Below the pieces are notes generated by a model that was not told the DNA's origin, made no database searches, and saw only the letters and a program-made list of their open reading frames with translations. Positions 6,397-12,534 of a DNA stretch of 12,534 nt are shown piece after piece. The stretch's first letter is position 1. Each line of letters begins with the position of its first letter. Made by a program: the position numbers and the translations under genes. Source of the DNA: Pseudomonadota bacterium (GTDB taxonomy: Bacteria > Pseudomonadota > Gammaproteobacteria > Burkholderiales > SCOH01); the NCBI GenBank assembly GCA_030917985.1, contig JAUPTR010000081.1:1-12534 (forward strand), given 5' to 3'.

Positions 6397-8349
6397 ATGC
6401 GCACATCCCCACTCTGGCAACCGTCTGCCACCGCTATCAGCAACAGCAATCTGAGCCACTTTCGTGATTTTGTTCAGCAACGTCATCACATCCGGCTGGA
6501 CGACTACCCGGCGCTGTATGACTGGTCGGTGGCACACAGCGAGCTGTTCTGGCCCGCCCTGTGGGATTTTGCCGAGGTGCAGGCGCAGCGGCGCTGGGAT
6601 CAGGCTCTGCTCGATGGCGACAAAATGCCGGGCGCCCGCTGGTTTGTTGGCAGCCAGCTCAACTTTGCCGACAATCTGCTGCGCCGCAGGGATGATGCGG
6701 ATGCGCTGGTGTTTCGTAACGAAACTGGCGTCAGCCGCCGACTGAACTTTGCTCAGCTATACCGGCAAGTGGCGCAATTGGCAGCCACCCTGCGCCAGCA
6801 AGGCGTGGTTGCAGGAGACCGGGTTGCCGGCTTCATGCCCAATCTGCCGGAAACCGTGGTCGCCATGCTCGCCTGCACCAGCATCGGCGCGGTGTGGTCT
6901 TCGTGTTCACCGGATTTTGGCATACAGGGTGTGCTCGACCGTTTTGGTCAGATCGAACCGAGAATCCTGTTCTGTGCCGATGCTTATCTGTATGCCGGCA
7001 AACATATCAACAGCCTGGATCGGGTTGGGCAGATTGCCGCTCAACTACCCAGCCTGCAGCGGATAATTGTTGTTCCCTACCTGTCACCGGCACCGGCCTT
7101 GCGGGCATTGCCACTGGCGATCAGCTGGGAGCAGGCACTGGACAACGAAGCCAGCGAAATTGTCTTTGCACCGCTGGCATTCGATCACCCGCTGTACATC
7201 ATGTATTCATCGGGCACCACCGGCGTGCCCAAATGTATTGTTCATTCAGCTGGCGGCACACTGCTGCAACACCTGAAAGAACATCTGCTGCATGGCGATC
7301 TGCGTAACGGCGACAGGATTTTCTACTTCACCACCTGTGGCTGGATGATGTGGAACTGGCTGGTGTCGGCACTGGCAGTCGGTGCTACAGTGATGCTGTA
7401 CGATGGATCACCGTTCCATCCTGATTCAAACATCCTCTGGGATTATTGCCAGGACGAAGGCTTCACCACATTTGGCACCAGCGCCAAATACATCGCGGCA
7501 CTGGAAAAAGCCGGCGCCAGACCGGGCAGCAGCCACAATCTGAGCCAGCTGCAAAGCATCTTGTCCACTGGCTCGCCGCTATTGCCGGAAAGCTACGATT
7601 TTGTCTACCGCGACATCAAGCCGGATATCCGGCTTTCCTCGATTTCCGGCGGCACCGACATCATCTCCTGCTTTGCGCTGGGCAACCCGGTACTGCCGGT
7701 TTACCGTGGCGAACTGCAGTGCCGCGGGCTGGGTATGGCGGTAGCCATCTTCAACGACGTGGGCGAACCGGTGAGCGGCGAAAAAGGTGAGCTGGTCTGC
7801 TGCAAGCCTTTTCCATCGATGCCGATTGGCTTCTGGAATGATGCCGATGGCAGTAAATACCAGGCAGCCTATTTCAACCGTTTTGCCAACATCTGGTGCC
7901 ACGGCGACTATGCCGAGCTGACCGGACATGGCGGCCTGATCATCTACGGCCGCTCCGACACCGTACTCAACCCTGGTGGTGTTCGCATTGGCACGGCAGA
8001 AATCTATCGCCAGGTAGAACGTTTTGCTGAAGTACTCGAATCCATGGCAGTCGGCCAGGATTGGCAAGGTGATGTGCGGGTAATCCTGTTTGTACGGATG
8101 GTAGCCGGCCATTCCTTGACGCCGGAACTGGAGCATCGCCTGCGACAGCAGATCCGTGAAGGAGCCAGCCCGCGGCATGTGCCGGCAATCATCATCGAAG
8201 TGGCCGACATTCCACGCACCATCAGCGGCAAAATCGTCGAACTGGCAGTGCGCAATGTCATCCACGGGTTGCCAGTAAAAAATCAGGATGCCCTGGCCAA
8301 TCCCCAGGCATTGAAGCTGTTCGAAAACCTGCCGCAACTACAGCAATAA
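6397..8349 (+). CDS. aacS: Acetoacetate--CoA ligase (acetoacetyl-CoA synthetase)
   Basis: This ANL-superfamily enzyme activates acetoacetate with ATP and CoA to acetoacetyl-CoA, a cytoplasmic step that recovers acetoacetate from leucine, ketone-body or polyhydroxybutyrate breakdown. The 650-residue length is typical. The N-terminus (PLWQPS, then SNLSHF) and the WDFAEV and GARWFVGSQLNFADNLL segments are characteristic of this ligase rather than acetyl-CoA synthetase. The AMP-binding P-loop is YIMYSSGTTGVPKCIVHS; ISGGTDI follows and HGDYAELT marks the hinge region. The catalytic lysine is in TISGKIVELAV near the C-terminus. No Shine-Dalgarno sequence precedes the ATG at 6397, but the N-terminus fits the family. 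No downstream gene is tightly linked; a hairpin follows. Confidence 0.95.
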   Translation: MRTSPLWQPSATAISNSNLSHFRDFVQQRHHIRLDDYPALYDWSVAHSELFWPALWDFAEVQAQRRWDQALLDGDKMPGARWFVGSQLNFADNLLRRRDDADALVFRNETGVSRRLNFAQLYRQVAQLAATLRQQGVVAGDRVAGFMPNLPETVVAMLACTSIGAVWSSCSPDFGIQGVLDRFGQIEPRILFCADAYLYAGKHINSLDRVGQIAAQLPSLQRIIVVPYLSPAPALRALPLAISWEQALDNEASEIVFAPLAFDHPLYIMYSSGTTGVPKCIVHSAGGTLLQHLKEHLLHGDLRNGDRIFYFTTCGWMMWNWLVSALAVGATVMLYDGSPFHPDSNILWDYCQDEGFTTFGTSAKYIAALEKAGARPGSSHNLSQLQSILSTGSPLLPESYDFVYRDIKPDIRLSSISGGTDIISCFALGNPVLPVYRGELQCRGLGMAVAIFNDVGEPVSGEKGELVCCKPFPSMPIGFWNDADGSKYQAAYFNRFANIWCHGDYAELTGHGGLIIYGRSDTVLNPGGVRIGTAEIYRQVERFAEVLESMAVGQDWQGDVRVILFVRMVAGHSLTPELEHRLRQQIREGASPRHVPAIIIEVADIPRTISGKIVELAVRNVIHGLPVKNQDALANPQALKLFENLPQLQQ

Positions 8350-8364
8350 CCGGCAGATGCGGGG

Positions 8365-8404
8365 AAAAACCGGGCATGGGCTCGATCATGCAGCGGGTTT
8401 TATT
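8365..8404 (+). terminator. Candidate terminator after aacS
   Basis: AAAACC (8366-8371) plus GCATG (8374-8378) pair with CATGC (8387-8391) plus GGTTTT (8396-8401), with a small internal asymmetry and loop GGCTCGAT. The stem is A-rich on its 5' arm and ends in TTTTATT, so it could stop transcription on both strands. It lies about 17 bases after the aacS stop. Confidence 0.45.
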
Positions 8405-8417
8405 GCAATCCTGACGT

Positions 8418-8441
8418 GAAAGCCTTGCCTGGCAAGGTTTC
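8418..8441 (+). promoter_or_regulatory. Palindrome in the leader/promoter of the receptor-cyclase pair
   Basis: CCTTGCC-T-GGCAAGG (8423-8437) is a perfect 7+1+7 palindrome, extended by GAAA/TTTC with one bulged G. It lies 27-41 bases upstream of the lipoprotein ATG, close to a possible -10 (CATTAT, 8445-8450). It could be an operator or an RNA hairpin in the leader. I could not find a well-spaced -35. Confidence 0.35.
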
Positions 8442-8463
8442 ATCCATTATCACAAAGGATATG

Positions 8464-9414
8464 ATGCCCCGCTTCCTCACCATTCTCTCCAGCCTGCTGT
8501 TTAGCCTGATGCTGGCGGCGTGTACCGCTGCGCCAGAGAAACCCCTGCGCCTGGGCACCAACGTCTGGATCGGTTATGAGCCTTTTTATCTTGCGCGCGA
8601 AATCAACGCACTGGATCAGGACAAGGTTCGCCTGATTGAATACACCTCATCCCTGCCCGTGCTGCACGCCTTTCGCAACGGGCTGCTGGACGCCGCAGCA
8701 CTGACACTGGACGAGGCGCTGCTACTGAGCCAGCAATTGCCGGATATCAGCGTGGTTGCGGTGCTCGACATCTCCAATGGGGCAGATGCCTTGCTGAGCC
8801 GGCCAGAGTTCAGTGATATCCGGCAACTGAGCGGAAAAACGGTGGCGGTAGAGAATCTGGCCACCGGGGGTTACCTGCTGTTGAGGGCGCTGCAGCAGGC
8901 TGGCATGTCGCCAAACGCAGTCACAATAAAAGCCGTATCGGCAGACAACCATGAAGCAGCGCTGGAAGCCAAAGATATCGCCGCAGTGGTCAGTTATGAT
9001 CCACAAAAAACCCGCATGCTGGCCAACGGCGCTCACAATCTGTTTGACAGCAGCCAGATACCGGGCGAAATCGTCGATGTGCTGGTTGTTCGCAAACACA
9101 TCCAGCAGCAGAAACCACATATGCTGCGCCACCTGCTCAAGGGTTGGCAGATTGCACATCAATACCTGCAGCGAAACCGGCGTGAAGCACTGGTAAAAAT
9201 GCAACCCCGCCAAAAGCTGAATGCGGCCCAGATTGAAGGAGCACTGCAACAACTGAGCTTCCCCGATAAGGCACAGAATCAAATCCTGCTCGGCCAGTCC
9301 GGACAATTGCACAAAACGCTGCAGCGGCTTCGCCTGCACATGCAGTCCAGCCAGCTATTGTCGCCATCGGCCGCGACACCGCTGACACTTGATCCATCCT
9401 GGTTGCAGGAGTGA
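8464..9414 (+). CDS. Substrate-binding lipoprotein, NMT1/TauA/SsuA-type, without its own ABC transporter
   Basis: The 316-residue protein has a lipoprotein signal (MPRFLTILSSLLFSLMLAAC, lipobox L17-A-A-C20). It then shows the fold pattern of NitT/TauT-type periplasmic binding proteins: LRLGTNVWIGYEPFYLAREI at the start of lobe 1, then GLLDAAALTLDEALLL, GKTVAVENLATGGYLLLRAL and DIAAVVSYDP. The ligand cannot be deduced. No permease or ATPase gene is adjacent; the next gene, four bases on, is a GGDEF-EAL sensor. The protein is therefore more likely a signalling receptor than a transport component (inference). I chose the ATG at 8464 because AAAGGA (8454-8459) is correctly placed for it. The ATG at 8461 is too close, and a GTG at 8416 would put 16 extra residues before the signal. 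Confidence 0.93.
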   Translation: MPRFLTILSSLLFSLMLAACTAAPEKPLRLGTNVWIGYEPFYLAREINALDQDKVRLIEYTSSLPVLHAFRNGLLDAAALTLDEALLLSQQLPDISVVAVLDISNGADALLSRPEFSDIRQLSGKTVAVENLATGGYLLLRALQQAGMSPNAVTIKAVSADNHEAALEAKDIAAVVSYDPQKTRMLANGAHNLFDSSQIPGEIVDVLVVRKHIQQQKPHMLRHLLKGWQIAHQYLQRNRREALVKMQPRQKLNAAQIEGALQQLSFPDKAQNQILLGQSGQLHKTLQRLRLHMQSSQLLSPSAATPLTLDPSWLQE

Positions 9415-9418
9415 TTCG

Positions 9419-12301
9419 GTGAACAGGCGGCAGAGCAAGTCGGTCAATCTTCTTCTGACAGGCGTCATTCTGACGCTTGGGGTGCTGGTAGCCAGCTTTT
9501 TTGTATTTGGCCGGCTGAACACCGCCCAGAATCACATCGAATCCTATGCAGAAAGGCAGGTTGACGAACTGTCCTCGGTGATTGATGCCGACTGGGGGGA
9601 GCAGATTGCCCGCAAGGAGTTCGCCACGATACAGACCGGCATCTCCAATATGCTGGCCAGCGGCGAATACCGTTCAATCGTATTGCTGGATGAGCAAAAC
9701 AGGGTGCAGGCTGCCTCGCGGCTGGATTGGGCGCAGCAACCGGTATTGATGTTGATGAGTGATTTCAGCGAAAAAGATGCCGCTCTCGCCCGCAAGGGGC
9801 AACGTCGGGTGATCCGCCCCCTGCTGGATCGCAGCATTATCCAGGCCTATCTGCCCATAAAGCCTCACGATACGCAATCGCTGATGCGTCAACAGACAAC
9901 CTCGCTGCTGCTGATCGAATACGACCTGACTTATGCCAAACGCGACATGCGCCAGGACGCAGTACGGCATATCGCCTTGTTTCTGGCGCTGTTGATGTTG
10001 CTGCTGGGCATCACATGGATGCTACTCGACCAATCGATACGCCAACCCCTGTTGCAGCTGCGCATGGCAGCCAGACGTATGGCCGGAGGCGATCTGCATG
10101 CCCGCAGCAAACTGGACCTGCCAAACGAGCTCGGCGACTTGAGCCGGACCCTGGACGACATGGCGGCCCGGCTGGCTTCAGATCGGCAGGCCCTGCTTTC
10201 CCAGCAAAATGCACTGTCAGAGTCGGAACGCAAGTACAAGGCACTATTCAACGATAGCCGCGACGGCATTGCACTGCTCAGCACCGATGGCAAGTATATC
10301 GATGCCAACCCACAGTATCTGAGCATGCTCGGCTACACGCGTGAAGAACTGCTGCATCTGAGCTATGAAGACTGCACACCGAAGCGCTGGCACGCAATCG
10401 AAACCCAGATACTGGAAAACCAGCTATTCAAGCGCGGCTATACCGATGAATACGAAAAGGAATACGTAGATAAAAACGGACGGGTGTTTCCCGTCAGCAT
10501 CAAAGCCTCGTTACTGTATGGCGAATATGGCGAAGTGCTCGGCATGTGGGGCACCGCACGCGACATTTCCGAGCGCAAACAGGCCGAGAGTAAATTGCTG
10601 CTTGCGGCAAGGGTATTCGAAAACAGTGGCGAAGGTATTGTCATCGTCGACGGCACGCGCACCGTTGTCTCAATCAATGCAGCATTCAGCCGCATAACAG
10701 GTTATGAACTGACCGAAGTTTACGGGCAGCCACTGCAGTTTCATGCGGCAGGGGTAAATGATGATGGCTTTCTGCAAACCCTGTGGCAGGCAGCCGAAAG
10801 TGGCGGCTATTGGGAAGGCGAAATTCGCTATCGGCATCGTGATGGCAACAATCGTACGGTCTGGCTCACCTTGCGCCAGGTAAAAGAAGCCAACGGCCAC
10901 GTAGCCAATTACATTGGTCATCTGACCGACATCAGCGAACGCCGCGCCTGGGAAGAACATTTCCGTTACCTGTCTGAACACGACTACCTGACCGGCCTGC
11001 CCAATCGCACGCTGTTTCAGGATCGGTTGCAGCAAGCCATCCTGCAGAGCGAACGCAGCGGCGAAAAGCTGGCAGTCGCGTTCATGGATCTGGATCGCTT
11101 CAAGAACATCAACGACTCACTCGGCCACCATATTGGCGACAAGCTGCTGCATGCAGTGGCAGAACGCCTGAAACAATGTGTTCGCAGCAGCGACACCATC
11201 AGCCGCCAGGGTGGCGACGAATTCATCCTGCTGCTCACCGGCCTGCACCGCCGCGAAGACGCGATTCAGATTATCGAACACATTCAGGCAGCCGTTGCCA
11301 ATGTGTACCTGATCGATGACTATGAATTCAACGTGACCAGCAGTGTTGGCCTGAGCCTGTTCCCCGACGATGGCAATGACCATGACGCGCTGATCAAGAA
11401 TGCCGATGCGGCGATGTATCAGGCCAAAGCGGCAGGACGCAACAGCTATCACGTATTCACCGACGAATTGAAGGAAAAGGCGGTAGAACGGGTGCAAATC
11501 GAATCCGGGCTGCGGCGGGCACTGGAAAATGGCGAACTGCGCCTGAATTACCAACCACAAATCGATATCGCCAGCGGCCGCATTATTGGCGCCGAAACGC
11601 TGATTCGCTGGCATCACCCTGAACTGGGCGTGATTTCACCGCTGCGCTTTATCCCGGTGGCCGAAGAGAGCGGCCTGATTGTCCCGATTGGCGAATGGAT
11701 TCTGCAGCAGGCCTGCAAACAGGCGCGACAATGGCAGGTTGACGGGTTCGAGCTGACGATCGCAGTGAATATTTCTGCCGTACAGTTCCGCCACAAATCG
11801 CTGGAAGACACCGTCAACCGGGCCCTCGCCTACAGCAACCTGCCACCGCAATGGCTGGAGCTGGAGCTGACCGAAGGCCTGATCATGGAAGGGTCTGACG
11901 CCATCATCGGCATCATGCAACGCCTGCGGCAAATTGGTGTCAAGCTGTCGATCGACGACTTTGGCACGGGTTATTCATCGCTCAGTTACCTGAAACGTTT
12001 CCCGATCGACAAGCTGAAAATCGATCAATCGTTTGTACGCGACATCACCAGCGACCCGGATGATGCAGCCATTACCCGCGCCATCATCAATATGGCGCAA
12101 AGCCTGAAACTGAAAGTGATTGCCGAAGGCGTGGAGAACGAAGCGCAGCTGGATTATCTGCGCCAGCATGCCTGCGACGAATATCAGGGCTATTACTGCA
12201 GCAAACCGCTACCCGCCGACGAGTTCAGCACCCTGCTACAAAGCATGACCACACGACGGCCGGCAGCCAACGCGCCGGAGAACGAGCCGCCGCCATCATG
12301 A
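9419..12301 (+). CDS. Membrane HAMP-PAS-PAS-GGDEF-EAL c-di-GMP signalling protein
   Basis: The 960-residue inner-membrane protein has TM1 (about 9-29), a roughly 155-residue periplasmic sensor region, TM2 (about 185-203) and HAMP (about 204-260). The cytoplasmic part continues with PAS1 (268-385), PAS2 (391-505), GGDEF (517-690) and EAL (700-945). GGDEF is canonical (598-602), with the inhibitory I-site RSSD at 589-592. In the EAL domain the motif reads E726-T-L, but the key acids and amides remain: NISAVQF, ELTEG, D846-D847 in DDFGTGYSS, LKID, AEGVENEA and YQGYYC. Both synthesis and breakdown of c-di-GMP are thus possible. GTG at 9419 is chosen because CAGGAG ends seven bases upstream and four bases separate it from the lipoprotein stop, so the pair is an operon. 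Residues about 947-960 (RPAANAPENEPPPS) are read out of frame from IS66 transposase DNA, so the native C-terminus has been replaced. Confidence 0.95.
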   Translation: MNRRQSKSVNLLLTGVILTLGVLVASFFVFGRLNTAQNHIESYAERQVDELSSVIDADWGEQIARKEFATIQTGISNMLASGEYRSIVLLDEQNRVQAASRLDWAQQPVLMLMSDFSEKDAALARKGQRRVIRPLLDRSIIQAYLPIKPHDTQSLMRQQTTSLLLIEYDLTYAKRDMRQDAVRHIALFLALLMLLLGITWMLLDQSIRQPLLQLRMAARRMAGGDLHARSKLDLPNELGDLSRTLDDMAARLASDRQALLSQQNALSESERKYKALFNDSRDGIALLSTDGKYIDANPQYLSMLGYTREELLHLSYEDCTPKRWHAIETQILENQLFKRGYTDEYEKEYVDKNGRVFPVSIKASLLYGEYGEVLGMWGTARDISERKQAESKLLLAARVFENSGEGIVIVDGTRTVVSINAAFSRITGYELTEVYGQPLQFHAAGVNDDGFLQTLWQAAESGGYWEGEIRYRHRDGNNRTVWLTLRQVKEANGHVANYIGHLTDISERRAWEEHFRYLSEHDYLTGLPNRTLFQDRLQQAILQSERSGEKLAVAFMDLDRFKNINDSLGHHIGDKLLHAVAERLKQCVRSSDTISRQGGDEFILLLTGLHRREDAIQIIEHIQAAVANVYLIDDYEFNVTSSVGLSLFPDDGNDHDALIKNADAAMYQAKAAGRNSYHVFTDELKEKAVERVQIESGLRRALENGELRLNYQPQIDIASGRIIGAETLIRWHHPELGVISPLRFIPVAEESGLIVPIGEWILQQACKQARQWQVDGFELTIAVNISAVQFRHKSLEDTVNRALAYSNLPPQWLELELTEGLIMEGSDAIIGIMQRLRQIGVKLSIDDFGTGYSSLSYLKRFPIDKLKIDQSFVRDITSDPDDAAITRAIINMAQSLKLKVIAEGVENEAQLDYLRQHACDEYQGYYCSKPLPADEFSTLLQSMTTRRPAANAPENEPPPS

Positions 12302-12348
12302 GCCTGATCCAGTCCGCCAAACTCAATGGCTACGATCCGCATGCTTAT

Positions 12349-12353
12349 CTGAA
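12349..12353 (+). repeat. Target-site duplication, left copy (CTGAA)
   Basis: Direct copy of 12515-12519. Both copies abut the inverted repeats, and both are followed by C (12354 and 12520), so a 6-bp reading is possible if the element starts one base later on one side. The 5-bp reading keeps the inverted repeats symmetrical. Confidence 0.75.
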
Positions 12354-12367
12354 CCTAAAAACCGCAG
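12354..12367 (+). repeat. Left terminal inverted repeat of the miniature element
   Basis: CCTAAAAACCGCAG, exact reverse complement of 12501-12514. After one mismatch, TGA also matches the inner right end. Confidence 0.88.
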
Positions 12368-12452
12368 TTGAAACCGGCGGGCGTGCTGAAACCCTTGCCT
12401 GGCGCGGGTTTTGGTGAATCAATGCAATCTGCGGAGCAGTTCAGGGTAAATC

Positions 12453-12483
12453 GCTGAAAGCCTTTACCCATAAGGCTTTCAGC
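12453..12483. repeat. 12-bp perfect inverted repeat inside the miniature element
   Basis: GCTGAAAGCCTT (12453-12464) and AAGGCTTTCAGC (12472-12483) are exact inverted copies around a 7-base loop TACCCAT. A second, mutually exclusive pairing is possible between GGGTAAA (12444-12450) and TTTACCC (12463-12469). No T-run follows on either strand, so this is not a standard terminator. Confidence 0.8.
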
Positions 12484-12500
12484 CAAAAACGTGTGGTCAC

Positions 12501-12514
12501 CTGCGGTTTTTAGG
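12501..12514 (-). repeat. Right terminal inverted repeat of the miniature element
   Basis: CTGCGGTTTTTAGG, exact reverse complement of 12354-12367, with 133 bases between the arms. Confidence 0.88.
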
Positions 12515-12519
12515 CTGAA
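12515..12519 (+). repeat. Target-site duplication, right copy (CTGAA)
   Basis: Direct copy of 12349-12353. The IS66 reading frame resumes here as CTG AAC GCC GTG CTG ACC (LNAVLT). Confidence 0.75.
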
Positions 12520-12534
12520 CGCCGTGCTGACCCG

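Larger units (their letters stand above)
12354..12514. mobile_element. 161-bp MITE-like non-autonomous element, possibly IS1380-related
   Basis: The element is bounded by perfect 14-bp inverted repeats (CCTAAAAACCGCAG / CTGCGGTTTTTAGG; 17 of 18 if extended inward) and flanked by a direct 5-bp repeat CTGAA (12349-12353 and 12515-12519). It has no coding capacity and interrupts an IS66 transposase remnant whose frame is restored on precise removal. Those are the hallmarks of a transposed miniature element. Ends beginning CCT with a 5-bp target duplication are reported for IS1380-family elements such as ISEcp1; that family assignment is tentative. The interior holds hairpins. Confidence 0.82.
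12259..12534 (+). pseudogene. IS66-family transposase C-terminal remnant, interrupted by a small element
   Basis: In the frame starting at 12259 the DNA reads AGSQRAGERAAAIMSLIQ, then SAKLNGYDPHAYL, strikingly like the C-terminal region of IS66-family transposases (AGSLRAG...AAIMSLIQSAKLNGHDPYAYLKDVLTRLP, from memory). The frame is broken at 12353 by a 161-bp insertion and resumes after it: joining CTGAA at 12353 to base 12520 gives ...HAYLNAVLTR up to the window edge, as expected for the family. The N-terminal bulk of the transposase is missing; the left breakpoint abuts or lies within the end of the GGDEF-EAL gene. Whether the rest of the C-terminus and the IS66 right end follow is outside the window. 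Confidence 0.85.

Noticed and set aside
7618..7635. 18-bp perfect palindrome AAGCCGGATATCCGGCTT
   Set aside because: It lies deep inside the aacS coding sequence, in codons for KPDIRL, with no nearby promoter or gene start. Chance in GC-rich coding DNA is the simplest explanation.
11594..11602. ETL in place of EAL in the larger GGDEF-EAL protein, as a sign of a dead phosphodiesterase
   Set aside because: The metal-binding Glu is kept and all other catalytic residues are present; variation at the middle position is common in active EAL domains.
12298..12417. A 39-codon open frame overlapping the GGDEF-EAL stop by ATGA
   Set aside because: Its first half is IS66 transposase sequence whose frame continues upstream of the ATG, and its second half lies inside the inserted element. 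It is a broken transposase, not a coupled small gene.
1..12534. tRNA, rRNA, CRISPR array, toxin-antitoxin or prophage genes
   Set aside because: I saw no cloverleaf-like segments, regularly spaced repeats, or phage or toxin-antitoxin protein motifs on either strand.

Overview
This is a gene-dense, GC-rich stretch of a proteobacterial chromosome. The gene content (aroC, a PA2778/PA2779-type pair, an acetoacetate--CoA ligase with a LiuR-like operator, GGDEF-EAL proteins, IS66 debris) fits a beta- or gammaproteobacterium. I lean towards Betaproteobacteria, but nothing in the window settles it.

Layout. 1-1026 is the 3' part of a GGDEF-EAL gene that enters from the left edge. 1180-2717 holds a TatD-family metal-dependent hydrolase and a PhnP-like metallo-beta-lactamase-fold hydrolase, overlapping by ATGA. 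2790-3365 is a small helical protein with a CheZ-like Asp-x3-Gln motif. Its stop codon lies one base from that of a leftward operon: aroC (chorismate synthase, 5824-4724), a PA2779-family membrane protein (4688-4302) and a PA2778-family lipoprotein cysteine peptidase (4296-3367). A short divergent promoter region separates aroC from a rightward thioredoxin gene (5953-6324). A candidate LiuR operator and an acetoacetate--CoA ligase (6397-8349) follow. 8464-12301 is a tight two-gene unit: a solitary NMT1/TauA-type substrate-binding lipoprotein and, four bases later, a membrane HAMP-PAS-PAS-GGDEF-EAL protein.

The right end is the least ordinary part. From about 12259 the DNA encodes, in another frame, the C-terminus of an IS66-family transposase. 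The last ~14 codons and the stop of the GGDEF-EAL gene are therefore read out of frame from transposase DNA. That remnant is itself split by a 161-bp non-coding element (12354-12514) with perfect 14-bp terminal inverted repeats and a 5-bp CTGAA target duplication. Removing the element and one target copy restores the transposase frame exactly.

How the genes work together. The two right-hand genes look like a ligand-responsive c-di-GMP module: a lipoprotein periplasmic receptor that probably reports to the periplasmic domain of the GGDEF-EAL protein, similar in logic to Vibrio NspS/MbaA but with a different receptor family. The acetoacetate--CoA ligase would salvage acetoacetate from leucine or ketone-body catabolism. 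The aroC operon joins a housekeeping enzyme to a poorly understood envelope peptidase/membrane-protein pair, with a terminator-like hairpin inside the start of the peptidase gene.
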